Part shown: piece after piece, positions 16,615 through 24,224 of the stretch
Numbering within the stretch: the stretch's first letter is position 1
How the letters are laid out: each line of letters begins with the position of its first letter
NCBI GenBank assembly: GCA_040755915.1
Contig: JBFLWM010000036.1
Location: 1 to 24,460 of the forward strand
Length of the DNA: 24,460 bases
Direction of reading: 5' to 3'
Source of the DNA: Sulfurivermis sp040755915
GTDB lineage: Bacteria; Pseudomonadota; Gammaproteobacteria; Thiohalomonadales; Thiohalomonadaceae
Notes under the pieces: generated by a model
The model's input: the letters and a program-made list of their open reading frames with translations, nothing else
Database searches by the model: none
What the model was told of the DNA's origin: nothing
Made by a program: the position numbers and the translations under genes

Positions 16615-16860
16615 CTACTTTTGCTTGCCCGCGGCACGCACGCCGAGCAATTCCCAGAAATGGCCCGTGAAATTGCCGTGTACCCAGGAGAATACGAAGG
16701 CAATGACGATGGGGATCAGGAACAGCAGCTTGTTGCCCTGGCGCGTCTGTTCGGCCCAGAGCACCAGCTGATCGGAGTAGGAAAACAACAGCAGGTACAA
16801 GGTCAGACTGCCCACGCCGAACGCGGCGGTGGCTATCGCAGTTTTCTTTCGTTCAGACAT
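16615..16860 (-). CDS. Small membrane protein upstream of the TauE exporter
   Basis: An 81-residue protein of no family I can name. It has two hydrophobic segments (about residues 9-29 and 47-63), a central charged loop and a C-terminal VHGNFTGHFWELLGV stretch that looks conserved rather than random. ATG 16860 is preceded by GGAGCG 5 bases upstream. It is the first gene of the three-gene minus-strand unit and its stop overlaps the region that supplies the next gene's ribosome site. It is probably an accessory subunit of the exporter. Confidence 0.8.
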   Translation of the reverse strand: MSERKKTAIATAAFGVGSLTLYLLLFSYSDQLVLWAEQTRQGNKLLFLIPIVIAFVFSWVHGNFTGHFWELLGVRAAGKQK

Positions 16861-17169
16861 GATCGCTCCGCAAGAAGTAAAGGGTTTTATAGTTATATGG
16901 CCGCCCGGTTCCACCCCGTGAACGGCATGGACCGCGTGGCACAATGGCAGCAGGCACGATTCCGTGCCGCGCCAGGGTGTCGATTTTGCGTAATGACATT
17001 TCCTGCCGCAGCGAGGCGAAATCCCGGCCTGCGCCAGCCAAACCGCCTCACTCTAAAGCAATGAAATCCGCTTTTGACTAGCCCGTTTTAGGTAGATGGC
17101 GCGAAAAAGTGGGATAAGCCGGCCGGCGGGAATCCAGCCGCGACGCCCCACAGGAGGTAAGCCGTCGCT
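16861..17169. other. Intergenic region without a gene, about 310 bp
   Basis: Between two minus-strand genes. Apart from the tentative promoter at its left end, I see no convincing ORF or RNA gene. It contains an interrupted inverted repeat (GCGACG ... CGTCGC, about 17140-17170) near the 3' side of the Mut7-C gene, which might be a weak terminator for that gene. Codon-like periodicity was not evident. Confidence 0.5.
16886..16913 (-). promoter_or_regulatory. Possible promoter of the membrane protein-TauE-stress protein operon
   Basis: On the minus strand TATAAA (16886-16891) is preceded by TGGAAC (16908-16913) at 16 bases. It lies in the AT-rich stretch just upstream of the first gene. The -35 element is weak, so this is tentative. 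Confidence 0.35.
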
Positions 17170-17658
17170 TCAGTCGGCGGCGATGACCCAGTCACCCCGG
17201 GCGAAATTCTCCAGCGTGTGGCGCATGCGCCGCACGTGGCTGCCCTCCCAGTAGAGTTTGTCGCAATGGGGGCAAAACCAGGCCTGCGGCGATGTCAGCA
17301 GCGCCCCTTGCGGCAGCTGCGCATACTGCTCCGGGCGCGCCGGGATGACGGGGGTATTGCAATCCAGACAGCGGGAAAAGGGACGGGACAGCCAGCCGAT
17401 GGCAAAGCGCTGCGTCACGGCGGCAATCTGGTCCGGCAACGCATTCTCCGCCAGCCAGACCACCCGGCCATCGCCATTGCGCAGGCGCGCCATCTCCCGG
17501 TCGCGGGTCAGCAGCCAGCGCTCCTCGGCCACCGCCTGCCGCGCCAGTTCGCCGTCATCCGCCCCCGCCGTGGCGATGGCCGTGTCATAGCCCGCGGCAC
17601 GCAGCCAGCGTCCCAGGCGCTGCAGCATTTCGTCGCAGAGAAAGCGTGGCTCGGCCAT
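17170..17658 (-). CDS. Mut7-C RNase-domain protein with zinc ribbon
   Basis: A 162-residue protein whose N-terminal part (about 1-90) is a Mut7-C/PIN-like fold: FLCDEMLQRLGRWLRAAGYDT, then LLTRDREMA, where the Asp residues would coordinate the catalytic metal. The C-terminal part (about 90-150) has two CxxC pairs, CLDC and CPHC, forming a zinc ribbon, with the closing LYWEGSHVRRMR. Such proteins are presumed RNases but are uncharacterised. Start ATG 17658 matches the family N-terminus; a longer frame would run into the upstream gene. It begins 19 bases after the membrane protein gene ends and is likely cotranscribed. Confidence 0.88.
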   Translation of the reverse strand: MAEPRFLCDEMLQRLGRWLRAAGYDTAIATAGADDGELARQAVAEERWLLTRDREMARLRNGDGRVVWLAENALPDQIAAVTQRFAIGWLSRPFSRCLDCNTPVIPARPEQYAQLPQGALLTSPQAWFCPHCDKLYWEGSHVRRMRHTLENFARGDWVIAAD

Positions 17659-17677
17659 TCCGCCACCATCCAGCGGC

Positions 17678-18205
17678 TTAACCCCGGCCGCGCACCACAG
17701 CAAACAGCCGCTGTATCCCGCGGGCACCGAATATCAGCCACAACGCAACCATGAACTCAATTAGCGTAGTAACCACATTGGCAAGCCAGTCAGGATTTTG
17801 CATCACGCTCACGGAAGGCTGCATTGCGCTCTGGGCCAGCTGGCTGACCCTGATGGCGTAGACGACATGATAGGCAACATCAGAGACGACATTGAAAAGA
17901 AAGAACACGCCCAGCACGCTGAGCGCCATACGCTCGACGGCAGACAGGACTTCCGGCTCGGCACCGAGCGCGTCACTGCCCTGGATGAACTTATTGGTCA
18001 GGGTCGCGGGAAACATGAAGAACAAAGCACCAATCAGCACAGGCAACAGAAAGTGCAATGCCGTGGCCAGGAACTGCCCCCACCATGGCACACCGGTATC
18101 CGCCACGATATAAGGAGCCAGATTGGGGATGCGTATCACGGCGACGGCTATCAGCCCGATACCGGCAAGCCTGATGGCCAGAATCGATATGTCACGATAG
18201 TTCAC
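17678..18205 (-). CDS. Uncharacterised four-helix membrane protein
   Basis: A 175-residue protein with about four hydrophobic helices (about residues 8-24, 47-66, 94-112 and 146-164). I do not recognise a named family. The start is GTG 18205, fixed by GGAGGAGG about 6-9 bases upstream; an in-frame longer ORF reaches 18334 but its extra segment is arginine- and glycine-rich and looks non-coding. It heads a two-gene unit with the Mut7-C protein and is divergent from the Sel1-repeat gene. No functional claim is made. Confidence 0.8.
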   Translation of the reverse strand: MNYRDISILAIRLAGIGLIAVAVIRIPNLAPYIVADTGVPWWGQFLATALHFLLPVLIGALFFMFPATLTNKFIQGSDALGAEPEVLSAVERMALSVLGVFFLFNVVSDVAYHVVYAIRVSQLAQSAMQPSVSVMQNPDWLANVVTTLIEFMVALWLIFGARGIQRLFAVVRGRG

Positions 18206-18366
18206 TGTCCCACCTCCTCCACTGGTACCAGACCTGCACCGCTCACCGCGGCGCCATACGCCAATCCGCTGGCGCCGTGGCAGAATAGCAAACCTCGGGC
18301 TGTCAGATACCCGCCAGCCTCCGGGCGGTTTCACATTGCACCAAGACCTGTGATGAAATAGTCGCC

Positions 18367-18930
18367 ATGAAACGCCTTCTGCTTATCCTGCTGCTGTTGT
18401 CTGCCAATGTTGCCGCCGGCCCGCTGGAGGACGGCTTCGCCGCCTTCAAGGCGAAGGATTACGCCAGGGCCCTGCAACTATGGCAGCCGCTGGCGCAGGA
18501 GGGCAATGCCGACGCGCAGTACAACCTGGGCCTGCTGTACCACAAGGGCTGGGGCGTGGCGCGCGATGTGAAGCAGGCGCACGAGTGGTACACCCGGGCG
18601 GCCAACCAGGGGAATACCGACGCCATGTACAACCTCGGCGTGATGTATGTTTCCGGTGACGGCGTGTTCCGCAGCGACCGCCAGGCCCTGCCGCTGTTCG
18701 AACACGCGGCCGCGCGCGGCCACCTGCCGGCGATGTACAACCTGGGCGTGATGTATGCCTACGGCCTCGGCACCGGGCAGGATGCAGCGAAGGCCATCGA
18801 GCTGTGGACCCAGGCCGCCGACCGGGGTCTGGACGAGGCCCGCGCCGCGCTGGTGCAGGCCTACGAACAGGGCCTCACCGGCCTGGCGCCCGATCCGGCC
18901 AGGGCGGCGCAGTGGCGCAACCCGAACTGA
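18367..18930 (+). CDS. Secreted Sel1-repeat protein
   Basis: A 187-residue protein. A signal peptide (KRLLLILLLLSANVAAG) is followed by about four Sel1-like TPR repeats, each marked by AxYNLGxxYxxGxG and the A-W/A motif (QYNLGLLYHKGWGV, MYNLGVMYVSGDGV, MYNLGVMYAYGLGT, then a degenerate one at EARAALVQAYEQG). Such repeats mediate protein-protein contact in the periplasm or outer membrane. It stands alone; a REP-like hairpin follows its stop. No ribosome site stands out. The binding partner is unknown. Confidence 0.9.
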   Translation: MKRLLLILLLLSANVAAGPLEDGFAAFKAKDYARALQLWQPLAQEGNADAQYNLGLLYHKGWGVARDVKQAHEWYTRAANQGNTDAMYNLGVMYVSGDGVFRSDRQALPLFEHAAARGHLPAMYNLGVMYAYGLGTGQDAAKAIELWTQAADRGLDEARAALVQAYEQGLTGLAPDPARAAQWRNPN

Positions 18931-18946
18931 ACGCACCGGGATGCCT

Positions 18947-19016
18947 GTAGGCGCGCCTGCGGCGCGATGCGCTGCCCGGTAACATTGACACGCCATCGCG
19001 GCGGAGCCGCTCCTAC
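18947..19016. repeat. REP-like palindrome, second type
   Basis: The element starts GTAGGCGCGCCTGCGGCGCG and ends CGGCGGAGCCGCTCCTAC. The termini resemble the GTAGGAG...CTCCTAC pattern of the other elements, but the interior differs. It contains two GC-rich inner hairpins separated by TAACATTGACA. It fills the gap between the Sel1 gene and the ABC exporter. Confidence 0.7.
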
Positions 19017-19042
19017 CTAATTGTTCAGACAGGAACGTCGGC

Positions 19043-19762
19043 ATGGAATCTTCGAATACCCCCGCCGTCTTCGAGGCGCACGGCGTCACCAAGACCTACC
19101 AGATGGGCGAGGTCGAGGTGCAGGCGCTGCGCGGCGTCGATCTCGAACTCTACAAGGGCGAGTTCGTGGTGATGCTCGGCCCCTCCGGCAGCGGCAAGTC
19201 CACCCTGCTCAACATCCTCGGCGGCCTCGACGTCCCCACCAGCGGCACGGTGCGCTATCAGGACCATGACCTCTCCGTCTACAACGACACCTCCCTGACC
19301 CGTTACCGCCGCGAGCATGTCGGCTTCGTGTTCCAGTTCTACAACCTGATCCCCTCGCTCACCGCGCGCGAGAACGTGGCGCTGGTGACGGAGATCGCCG
19401 AGCACCCGATGGCGCCGGAAGAGGCGCTGCGCCTGGTCGGGCTGGGCGATCGGCTGGATCACTTCCCGGCCCAGCTCTCCGGCGGCGAACAGCAGCGGGT
19501 CGCCATCGCCCGCGCCATCGCCAAGAACCCCGCCGTGCTGCTGTGCGACGAGCCCACCGGCGCGCTGGACGTCACCACCGGCATCGTGGTGCTGGAGGCG
19601 ATCAACCGCATCAACCGGGAGCTCGGCACCACCACCGTGGTGATCACCCACAACAGCGACATCGCCGCCATCGCCGATCGCGTCATCCACATCAGCGACG
19701 GCCGCGTCGCCAGCGTCGAGCGCAACGCCCGCAAGGTCTCGCCGCAGGAGCTGCACTGGTAG
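19043..19762 (+). CDS. ABC exporter ATPase (MacB/LolD-like)
   Basis: A 239-residue ATPase. Walker A is GPSGSGKST (46-54), the signature is LSGGEQQR (145-152), Walker B is VLLCDEP (165-171) and the H-loop VVITHNS follows. The Q-loop FVFQFYNLIP is of the MacB/LolD type, which powers export across the inner membrane or extraction of molecules from it. It lies 4 bases before the double-FtsX permease and both overlap in function with the HlyD-type adaptor downstream. Substrate unknown. Confidence 0.93.
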   Translation: MESSNTPAVFEAHGVTKTYQMGEVEVQALRGVDLELYKGEFVVMLGPSGSGKSTLLNILGGLDVPTSGTVRYQDHDLSVYNDTSLTRYRREHVGFVFQFYNLIPSLTARENVALVTEIAEHPMAPEEALRLVGLGDRLDHFPAQLSGGEQQRVAIARAIAKNPAVLLCDEPTGALDVTTGIVVLEAINRINRELGTTTVVITHNSDIAAIADRVIHISDGRVASVERNARKVSPQELHW

Positions 19763-19766
19763 CGCC

Positions 19767-22130
19767 ATGAATGCCCTCGACCGCAAGCTGTGGCGCGACC
19801 TGTGGCAACTGCGCGCACAGATGTTCGCCATCATGCTGGTGATGGCCTGCGGCGTCGCCACCTACATCATGTTCAGCAGCACGCTGGACTCGCTGCAGGA
19901 GAGCCGCAACGACTACTACCTCGACTACCGTTTCGCCGACGCCTTCGTCAACCTGAAGCGCGCACCGCAGGCGGTGGGCGAGCGGCTGGCGGAGATCCCC
20001 GGCGTCAAGATCGCGGATACGCGCGTCACCGCCTGGGGCTCGGTCGACCTGCCCGACTTCCCCGAAACCATTACCGCCCTGCTCACCTCGCTGCCGGACG
20101 ACGGGCCGGCGCTGCTCAACGACCTGTACCTGCGCGAGGGCCGCAGCATCGAGCCGGGCAATGACGACGAGGTGGTCATCGACCACTCCTTCGCCACCGC
20201 CCACGGCCTGCACCCCGGCGACGAACTGCCGGTGATCATCAAGGGCAAGCGCCGCGTGCTCACCATCGTCGGCACCGCCATGTCACCGGAACACATCTAC
20301 CAGCTGCGCCCCGGCGCCTTCTTCCCCGACGAGCTGCGCTACGCGGTGATGTGGATGGCGCGCACCCCGCTGGGCTACGCCTACGAAATGAAGGGCGCCT
20401 TCAACAACGTCGCCTTCCGCCTCGACGGCAGCCGCAGCGTGGAAGAGGTGATCGATCACGTCGACGACGTGCTGGCACCCTACGGCGGCCTCGGCGCCTA
20501 CGCCCGTGCCGATCAGCTGTCGCACAAATTCCTCACCGAGGAATTCAAGCAGCTCGACACCATCACCAATATCTTTCCGGTGATCTTCCTCGGCGTCGCC
20601 GCCTTCCTGCTCAACATCGTGGTCAACCGCCTGGTCACCACCCAGCGCGAACAGGTGGCGGTGCTCAAGGCCTTCGGCTACAGCAACGCCGCCATCGCCC
20701 TGCACTACATCAAGCTGGTGCTGGTGGTGGTCGCCGTCGCGGTGCTCGTCGGCGTCGTGGCCGGCGTCTGGCTGGGGCGCGGCCTGAGCAGCATCTATCT
20801 CGGCTTCTACCGCCTGCCCTACCTGATGTTCGTGCTGCGGCCGGTACTGGTGGCAAACGCCACCCTGTTCACTGCCGCCGCCGCCAGCCTCGGCACCCTG
20901 CTCGCCGTGCGCGCCGCGGCACGGCTGCGCCCGGCCCAGGCCATGAGCCCGGAACCACCGGCGCGCTACCGCGAAACCCTGTTCGAACGCATCGGCTTCA
21001 AGCACGCCCTGGCGCAACCCACGCGCATGATCTTCCGCCACATCGGCCATCGTCCGTTCAAGTCGGCGCTCACCGTGCTGGGCATCGCCCTCGCCGGCGC
21101 CATCACCACCACCGGGCTGTTCCAGGGCGACACCGTCGGCTACATGATGGACATCCAGTACAACGTCGCCTCGCGCGAGGACATGTCGCTCAGCTTCACC
21201 GAACCCAGCTCGCAGCGCGCCCTCTACGAACTGGCCAGCCTGCCCGGCGTCGAACACGGCGAGGTCTTCCGCAACGTGCCGGTGCTGCTGCGCCACGAGC
21301 ACCGCAGCCACCGCACCTCGATCCGCGGCGTCGAATCCGGCAACCAGGTGAAACGCCTGCTCGATGTCGAACTGCGCCCCATCCCGATCCCGGCCGACGG
21401 CGTGCTGCTCACCGACTATCTCGGTCAGATGCTCGGTGTGAAACCCGGCGACATGCTGACCGTGGAGGTGCTCGAGGGCAACCGGCGCAGCTATCAGGTG
21501 CCGGTGGCGGGGCTGGTGAAGGAATATCTCGGCACCTTCGCCTACATGGACATCGCCGCCCTGAACCAGCTGCTGCAGGAGGGCCACGCCATCTCCGGCG
21601 TGTGGCTCGCCGTGGACGCGGAGGCCTATGCCGATCTGCACAGCCGCTTCAAGGGCACGCCGCGGGTGGCCAGCGTGGTCGAACGCACCCAGGACATGGA
21701 AAACTTCGACCGCATCATGCAGGAGACCATGCTGTACATCGCCTTCATCTCCACGGTGTTCTCCTGCATCATCGCCGTGGGCGTGGTCTACAACAGCGCA
21801 CGCATCATCCTCACCGAGCGCAGCCGCGAACTGGCCAGCCTGCGCGTGCTCGGTTTCACCCGCGGCGAGATCTCCTACATCTTGCTCGGCGAACTGGCGC
21901 TGCTTACCGTCACCGCCCTGCCCCTCGGCCTGTGGCTCGGCTATGCGCTGTGCGGTTATATTGCCAGTACACTGCAGAACGAACTGTACCGCGTGCCGCT
22001 GATGATCGACACGGAGACCTACGCCTTCTCCGCCGCCGTGGTGGTGGTGGCCACCGCCATCTCGGCCCTGCTGGTACGGCACAAGCTGGATAAACTGGAT
22101 TTGATAGCGGTATTGAAGACCAAAGAGTAG
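19767..22130 (+). CDS. ABC exporter permease with two FtsX domains
   Basis: A 787-residue protein containing two FtsX units. The first N-terminal helix is at about residues 15-37, followed by a large periplasmic domain to about 265, then three helices (about 268-400). A second N-terminal-type helix is at about 432-450, another periplasmic domain follows, and the last three helices occupy about 653-780. This is a fusion of two permease halves, so a single chain could form the whole transmembrane unit. The stop codon TAG is itself part of the first repeat element downstream. The longest relatives are of the MacB/LolE/DevC group; the substrate is unknown. Confidence 0.92.
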   Translation: MNALDRKLWRDLWQLRAQMFAIMLVMACGVATYIMFSSTLDSLQESRNDYYLDYRFADAFVNLKRAPQAVGERLAEIPGVKIADTRVTAWGSVDLPDFPETITALLTSLPDDGPALLNDLYLREGRSIEPGNDDEVVIDHSFATAHGLHPGDELPVIIKGKRRVLTIVGTAMSPEHIYQLRPGAFFPDELRYAVMWMARTPLGYAYEMKGAFNNVAFRLDGSRSVEEVIDHVDDVLAPYGGLGAYARADQLSHKFLTEEFKQLDTITNIFPVIFLGVAAFLLNIVVNRLVTTQREQVAVLKAFGYSNAAIALHYIKLVLVVVAVAVLVGVVAGVWLGRGLSSIYLGFYRLPYLMFVLRPVLVANATLFTAAAASLGTLLAVRAAARLRPAQAMSPEPPARYRETLFERIGFKHALAQPTRMIFRHIGHRPFKSALTVLGIALAGAITTTGLFQGDTVGYMMDIQYNVASREDMSLSFTEPSSQRALYELASLPGVEHGEVFRNVPVLLRHEHRSHRTSIRGVESGNQVKRLLDVELRPIPIPADGVLLTDYLGQMLGVKPGDMLTVEVLEGNRRSYQVPVAGLVKEYLGTFAYMDIAALNQLLQEGHAISGVWLAVDAEAYADLHSRFKGTPRVASVVERTQDMENFDRIMQETMLYIAFISTVFSCIIAVGVVYNSARIILTERSRELASLRVLGFTRGEISYILLGELALLTVTALPLGLWLGYALCGYIASTLQNELYRVPLMIDTETYAFSAAVVVVATAISALLVRHKLDKLDLIAVLKTKE

Positions 22131-22604
22131 GAGCCCACTCCGTGGGCGAAGCAGCGCTCAGACTCCGGCACTGTTCGCCGAGAGGACTCGGCTCCTACAG
22201 AAGATGCAGGAGCCCGACAGGCAGTACCGCAGGAGCCCACTCCGTGGGCGAAGCAGCGCTCAGACTCCGGCACTATTCGCCGAGAGGACTCGGCTCCTAC
22301 AGAATGCAGGAACCCGACAGGCAGCACCGTAGGAGCCCACTCCGTGGGCGAAGCAACGCTCAGACTCCGGCACTATTCGCCGAGAGGACTCGGCTCCTAC
22401 AGAAGATGCAGGAACCCGACAGGCAGTACCGTAGGAGCCCACTCCGTGGGCGAAGCAGCGCTCAGACTCCGGCACTATTCGCCGAGAGGACTCGGCTCCT
22501 ACCGAAGATGCAGGAGCCCGACAGGCAGTACCGTAGGAGCCCACTCCGTGGGCGAAGCAACGCTCAGACTCCGGCACTGTTCGCCGAGAGGACTCGGCTC
22601 CTGC
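22127..22604. repeat. Array of five near-identical palindromic repeats (period 100-102 bp)
   Basis: Five copies start at 22127, 22229, 22329, 22431 and 22533. Each has a core of about 72 bases, running from GTAGGAGCCC (GCAGGAGCCC in copy 2) to GGCTCCTAC (CTGC in the last), plus a 28-30 base linker (AGAAGATGCAGGA.CCCGACAGGCAGTACC). Inside the core, GGGCGAA and TTCGCC form a second stem. Copies differ at a few sites (CAGCG/CAACG, GCACTG/GCACTA, a 2-base gap in the linker after copy 2). The linkers are also nearly identical, so this is a tandem duplication of a REP/BIME-type unit and not a CRISPR. The first copy overlaps the permease stop codon, and the 3' end is 36 bases before the adaptor start. 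Confidence 0.95.
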
Positions 22605-22640
22605 AATGGAGCCGGGAATGATCAACAACAAGGAATGAAC

Positions 22641-23825
22641 ATGCACTGGCGCAGAAACATCATCCTCGGCCTCATCGGTCTCGGCATCATCATGCTGATC
22701 GGCCTGGGCTTCCGTCAGCCGCCGCGCGCGGTGGACCTCGCCGCGGTACACACCGGCCCCTTGCAGGTCACGGTGCAGGAAGTCGGCAAGACCCGCGTCA
22801 TCGATCGCTACGTCATCTCCGCGCCGGTGGCCGGCTACACGCCGCGCATCACCCAGCGCGTCGGCGACAGCGTGGCGCACGGCGAAACCATCGTGCAGCT
22901 GGAACCGGTGCGTCCCGCCGCGCTCGACGCGCGCAGCCATGCCGCGGCCCAGGCCCGCGTCGCCGCGGCCCAGGCCGCCCTGCAGGCCGCGAGCGAACAG
23001 GCCCGCGCCGCAGCCGCCGACGCAACGCAGGCCGAGGCCGAATACCAGCGCCTGCAGGAGCTGAGCAAGCAAAACCTCATCTCACCCAACGACGTGGAAC
23101 GGGCCCGCGCCCGCGCCGCGTCCGCCGCGGCAACGGAGCGCTCCAGCCGCTTCGCGGTGGAAGTCAGCCGCCACGAACTGGAAACCGCGCGCACCGCACT
23201 GCAATACGCCGGCGGCGAAACCGTCAGCGGCGCGCGCGTCGCCATCACCACACCGGTCGACGGCCGCGTGCTGAAACTCTATCAACAGAGCGAGGGCGTG
23301 GTCGCCGCCGGCCAGCCGCTCATCGAAGTGGGCGATCCGCAACGCCTCGAAATCGCCATCGAAGCCCTGTCCTCCAACGCCGTGCGCATCCAGCCCGGCA
23401 TGCGCGTCCTGTTCGAACGCTGGGGCGGCACACCGCTGGAAGGCCGCGTGCGCCTCATCGAACCCGTCGGCTTCACCAAGATCTCCGCCCTCGGCGTCGA
23501 GGAGCAACGCGTCCTCGTCATCGCCGACATCGCCGCCCCGCCGCAGCAATGGCAAACCCTCGGCGACGGCTACCGCGTCGACGCCCGCTTCATCCTGTGG
23601 GAAGGCGCCTCCGTATTGCAGGTCCCCGCCAGCGCCCTGTTCCGCCGCAACGACGGCTGGGCCGTGTTCGTCGCGGAAGGCGGCCGCGCCCACCTGCGTG
23701 ATGTAAAGCCCGGCCAGCGCAGCGGGCTAGCGGTGCAGATACTGGACGGACTGAAGGAAGGCGAGAGCGTGATCATCCATCCGGATGAGACGGTGGGGGA
23801 TGGAGTCAGGATTACGGAGCGGTAG
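22641..23825 (+). CDS. HlyD-type membrane fusion (adaptor) protein
   Basis: A 394-residue periplasmic adaptor. A membrane anchor lies at about residues 7-24, followed by a lipoyl-like half-motif, an alanine-rich coiled-coil hairpin of about 110 residues (AARSHAAAQARVAAAQAAL...AAADATQAEAEYQRL), the second lipoyl half (TPVDGRVLKLYQQSEGVVAAGQPL), a beta-barrel and the C-terminal proximal domain. This is the classic adaptor of ABC or RND tripartite exporters. Start ATG 22641 has AGGA 6 bases upstream; ATG 22635 is too close to it. No outer-membrane channel gene is in view. It belongs with the ATPase and permease but is separated from them by about 510 bp of repeats. Confidence 0.92.
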   Translation: MHWRRNIILGLIGLGIIMLIGLGFRQPPRAVDLAAVHTGPLQVTVQEVGKTRVIDRYVISAPVAGYTPRITQRVGDSVAHGETIVQLEPVRPAALDARSHAAAQARVAAAQAALQAASEQARAAAADATQAEAEYQRLQELSKQNLISPNDVERARARAASAAATERSSRFAVEVSRHELETARTALQYAGGETVSGARVAITTPVDGRVLKLYQQSEGVVAAGQPLIEVGDPQRLEIAIEALSSNAVRIQPGMRVLFERWGGTPLEGRVRLIEPVGFTKISALGVEEQRVLVIADIAAPPQQWQTLGDGYRVDARFILWEGASVLQVPASALFRRNDGWAVFVAEGGRAHLRDVKPGQRSGLAVQILDGLKEGESVIIHPDETVGDGVRITER

Positions 23826-23859
23826 GAGGCGCCTGTGGCCCACGCCGTGCGGACGGGCT

Positions 23860-23888
23860 TTGACATTGTGCCGGGGAGTTTTTACTCT
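23860..23888 (+). promoter_or_regulatory. Promoter for the small zinc-protein gene
   Basis: TTGACA (23860-23865) is a perfect -35 box and TACTCT (23883-23888) a partial -10, with a 17-base spacer. The start point would be near 23895, about 30 bases before the ATG. Confidence 0.45.
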
Positions 23889-23924
23889 GACCCCGAACTC
23901 TTGTTGGTTCTATGGAGAAAATTA

Positions 23925-24224
23925 ATGGGTCAAGAACCAGAATTTGTATGCCCCAAGTGCGGGACTAAGCTTGTTTTTCTTCTAAACAAAATCAAAAAAT
24001 TAAAAGCGGATAACGCCAACTTAAGTGCGTATCTACGAGAAGCAGAAGAAGAGTTAGAGCACTTAGGCTATTCCTATATCGCAAGCACCAAAAAACAAAC
24101 ATTTCATAAGCCCGGCTGTAAGTGGGCGACATATATTCTTGACTCACAAAATTACATAGAATTTTCATCGCACAGAGAAGCTGAAGAAGCAGGCTACAAG
24201 CCCTGCAAAACGTGTTGCGCATAG
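23925..24224 (+). CDS. Small zinc protein with an Ada-like metal-binding C-terminus
   Basis: A 99-residue protein that I cannot assign to a characterised system. Residues 7-15 carry FVCPKCGTK, the first half of a zinc ribbon; a short coiled-coil-like helix follows (about 22-47); then FHKPGCKWATYI and GYKPCKTCC near the end. The last two segments resemble the zinc-binding domain of Ada proteins (FHxPxC...GYxPCKxC). ATG 23925 has GGAG 7 bases upstream. Base composition is clearly more AT-rich than its neighbours (many AAA, TTA, ATA codons), a sign of transfer. No DNA-repair methyltransferase domain is present. Confidence 0.8.
   Translation: MGQEPEFVCPKCGTKLVFLLNKIKKLKADNANLSAYLREAEEELEHLGYSYIASTKKQTFHKPGCKWATYILDSQNYIEFSSHREAEEAGYKPCKTCCA

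Noticed and set aside
15524..16771. A 415-codon plus-strand frame opposite the TauE exporter
   Set aside because: Histidine-rich antisense artefact; the minus-strand gene has the right helices, motifs and ribosome site.
20283..22082. A long minus-strand open frame opposite the ABC permease
   Set aside because: Histidine- and glycine-rich low-complexity translation, typical of antisense reading of a GC-rich permease gene.
22127..22604. CRISPR array
   Set aside because: The 28-30 base intervals between repeats are themselves almost identical, the repeat core is about 72 bases, and no cas genes are near.
22142..22621. Open frames running through the repeat array on both strands with a 34-residue periodic translation
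   Set aside because: They only reflect the repeat having no stop codon in some frames; the 100-bp copy shifts the frame and no gene start features exist.
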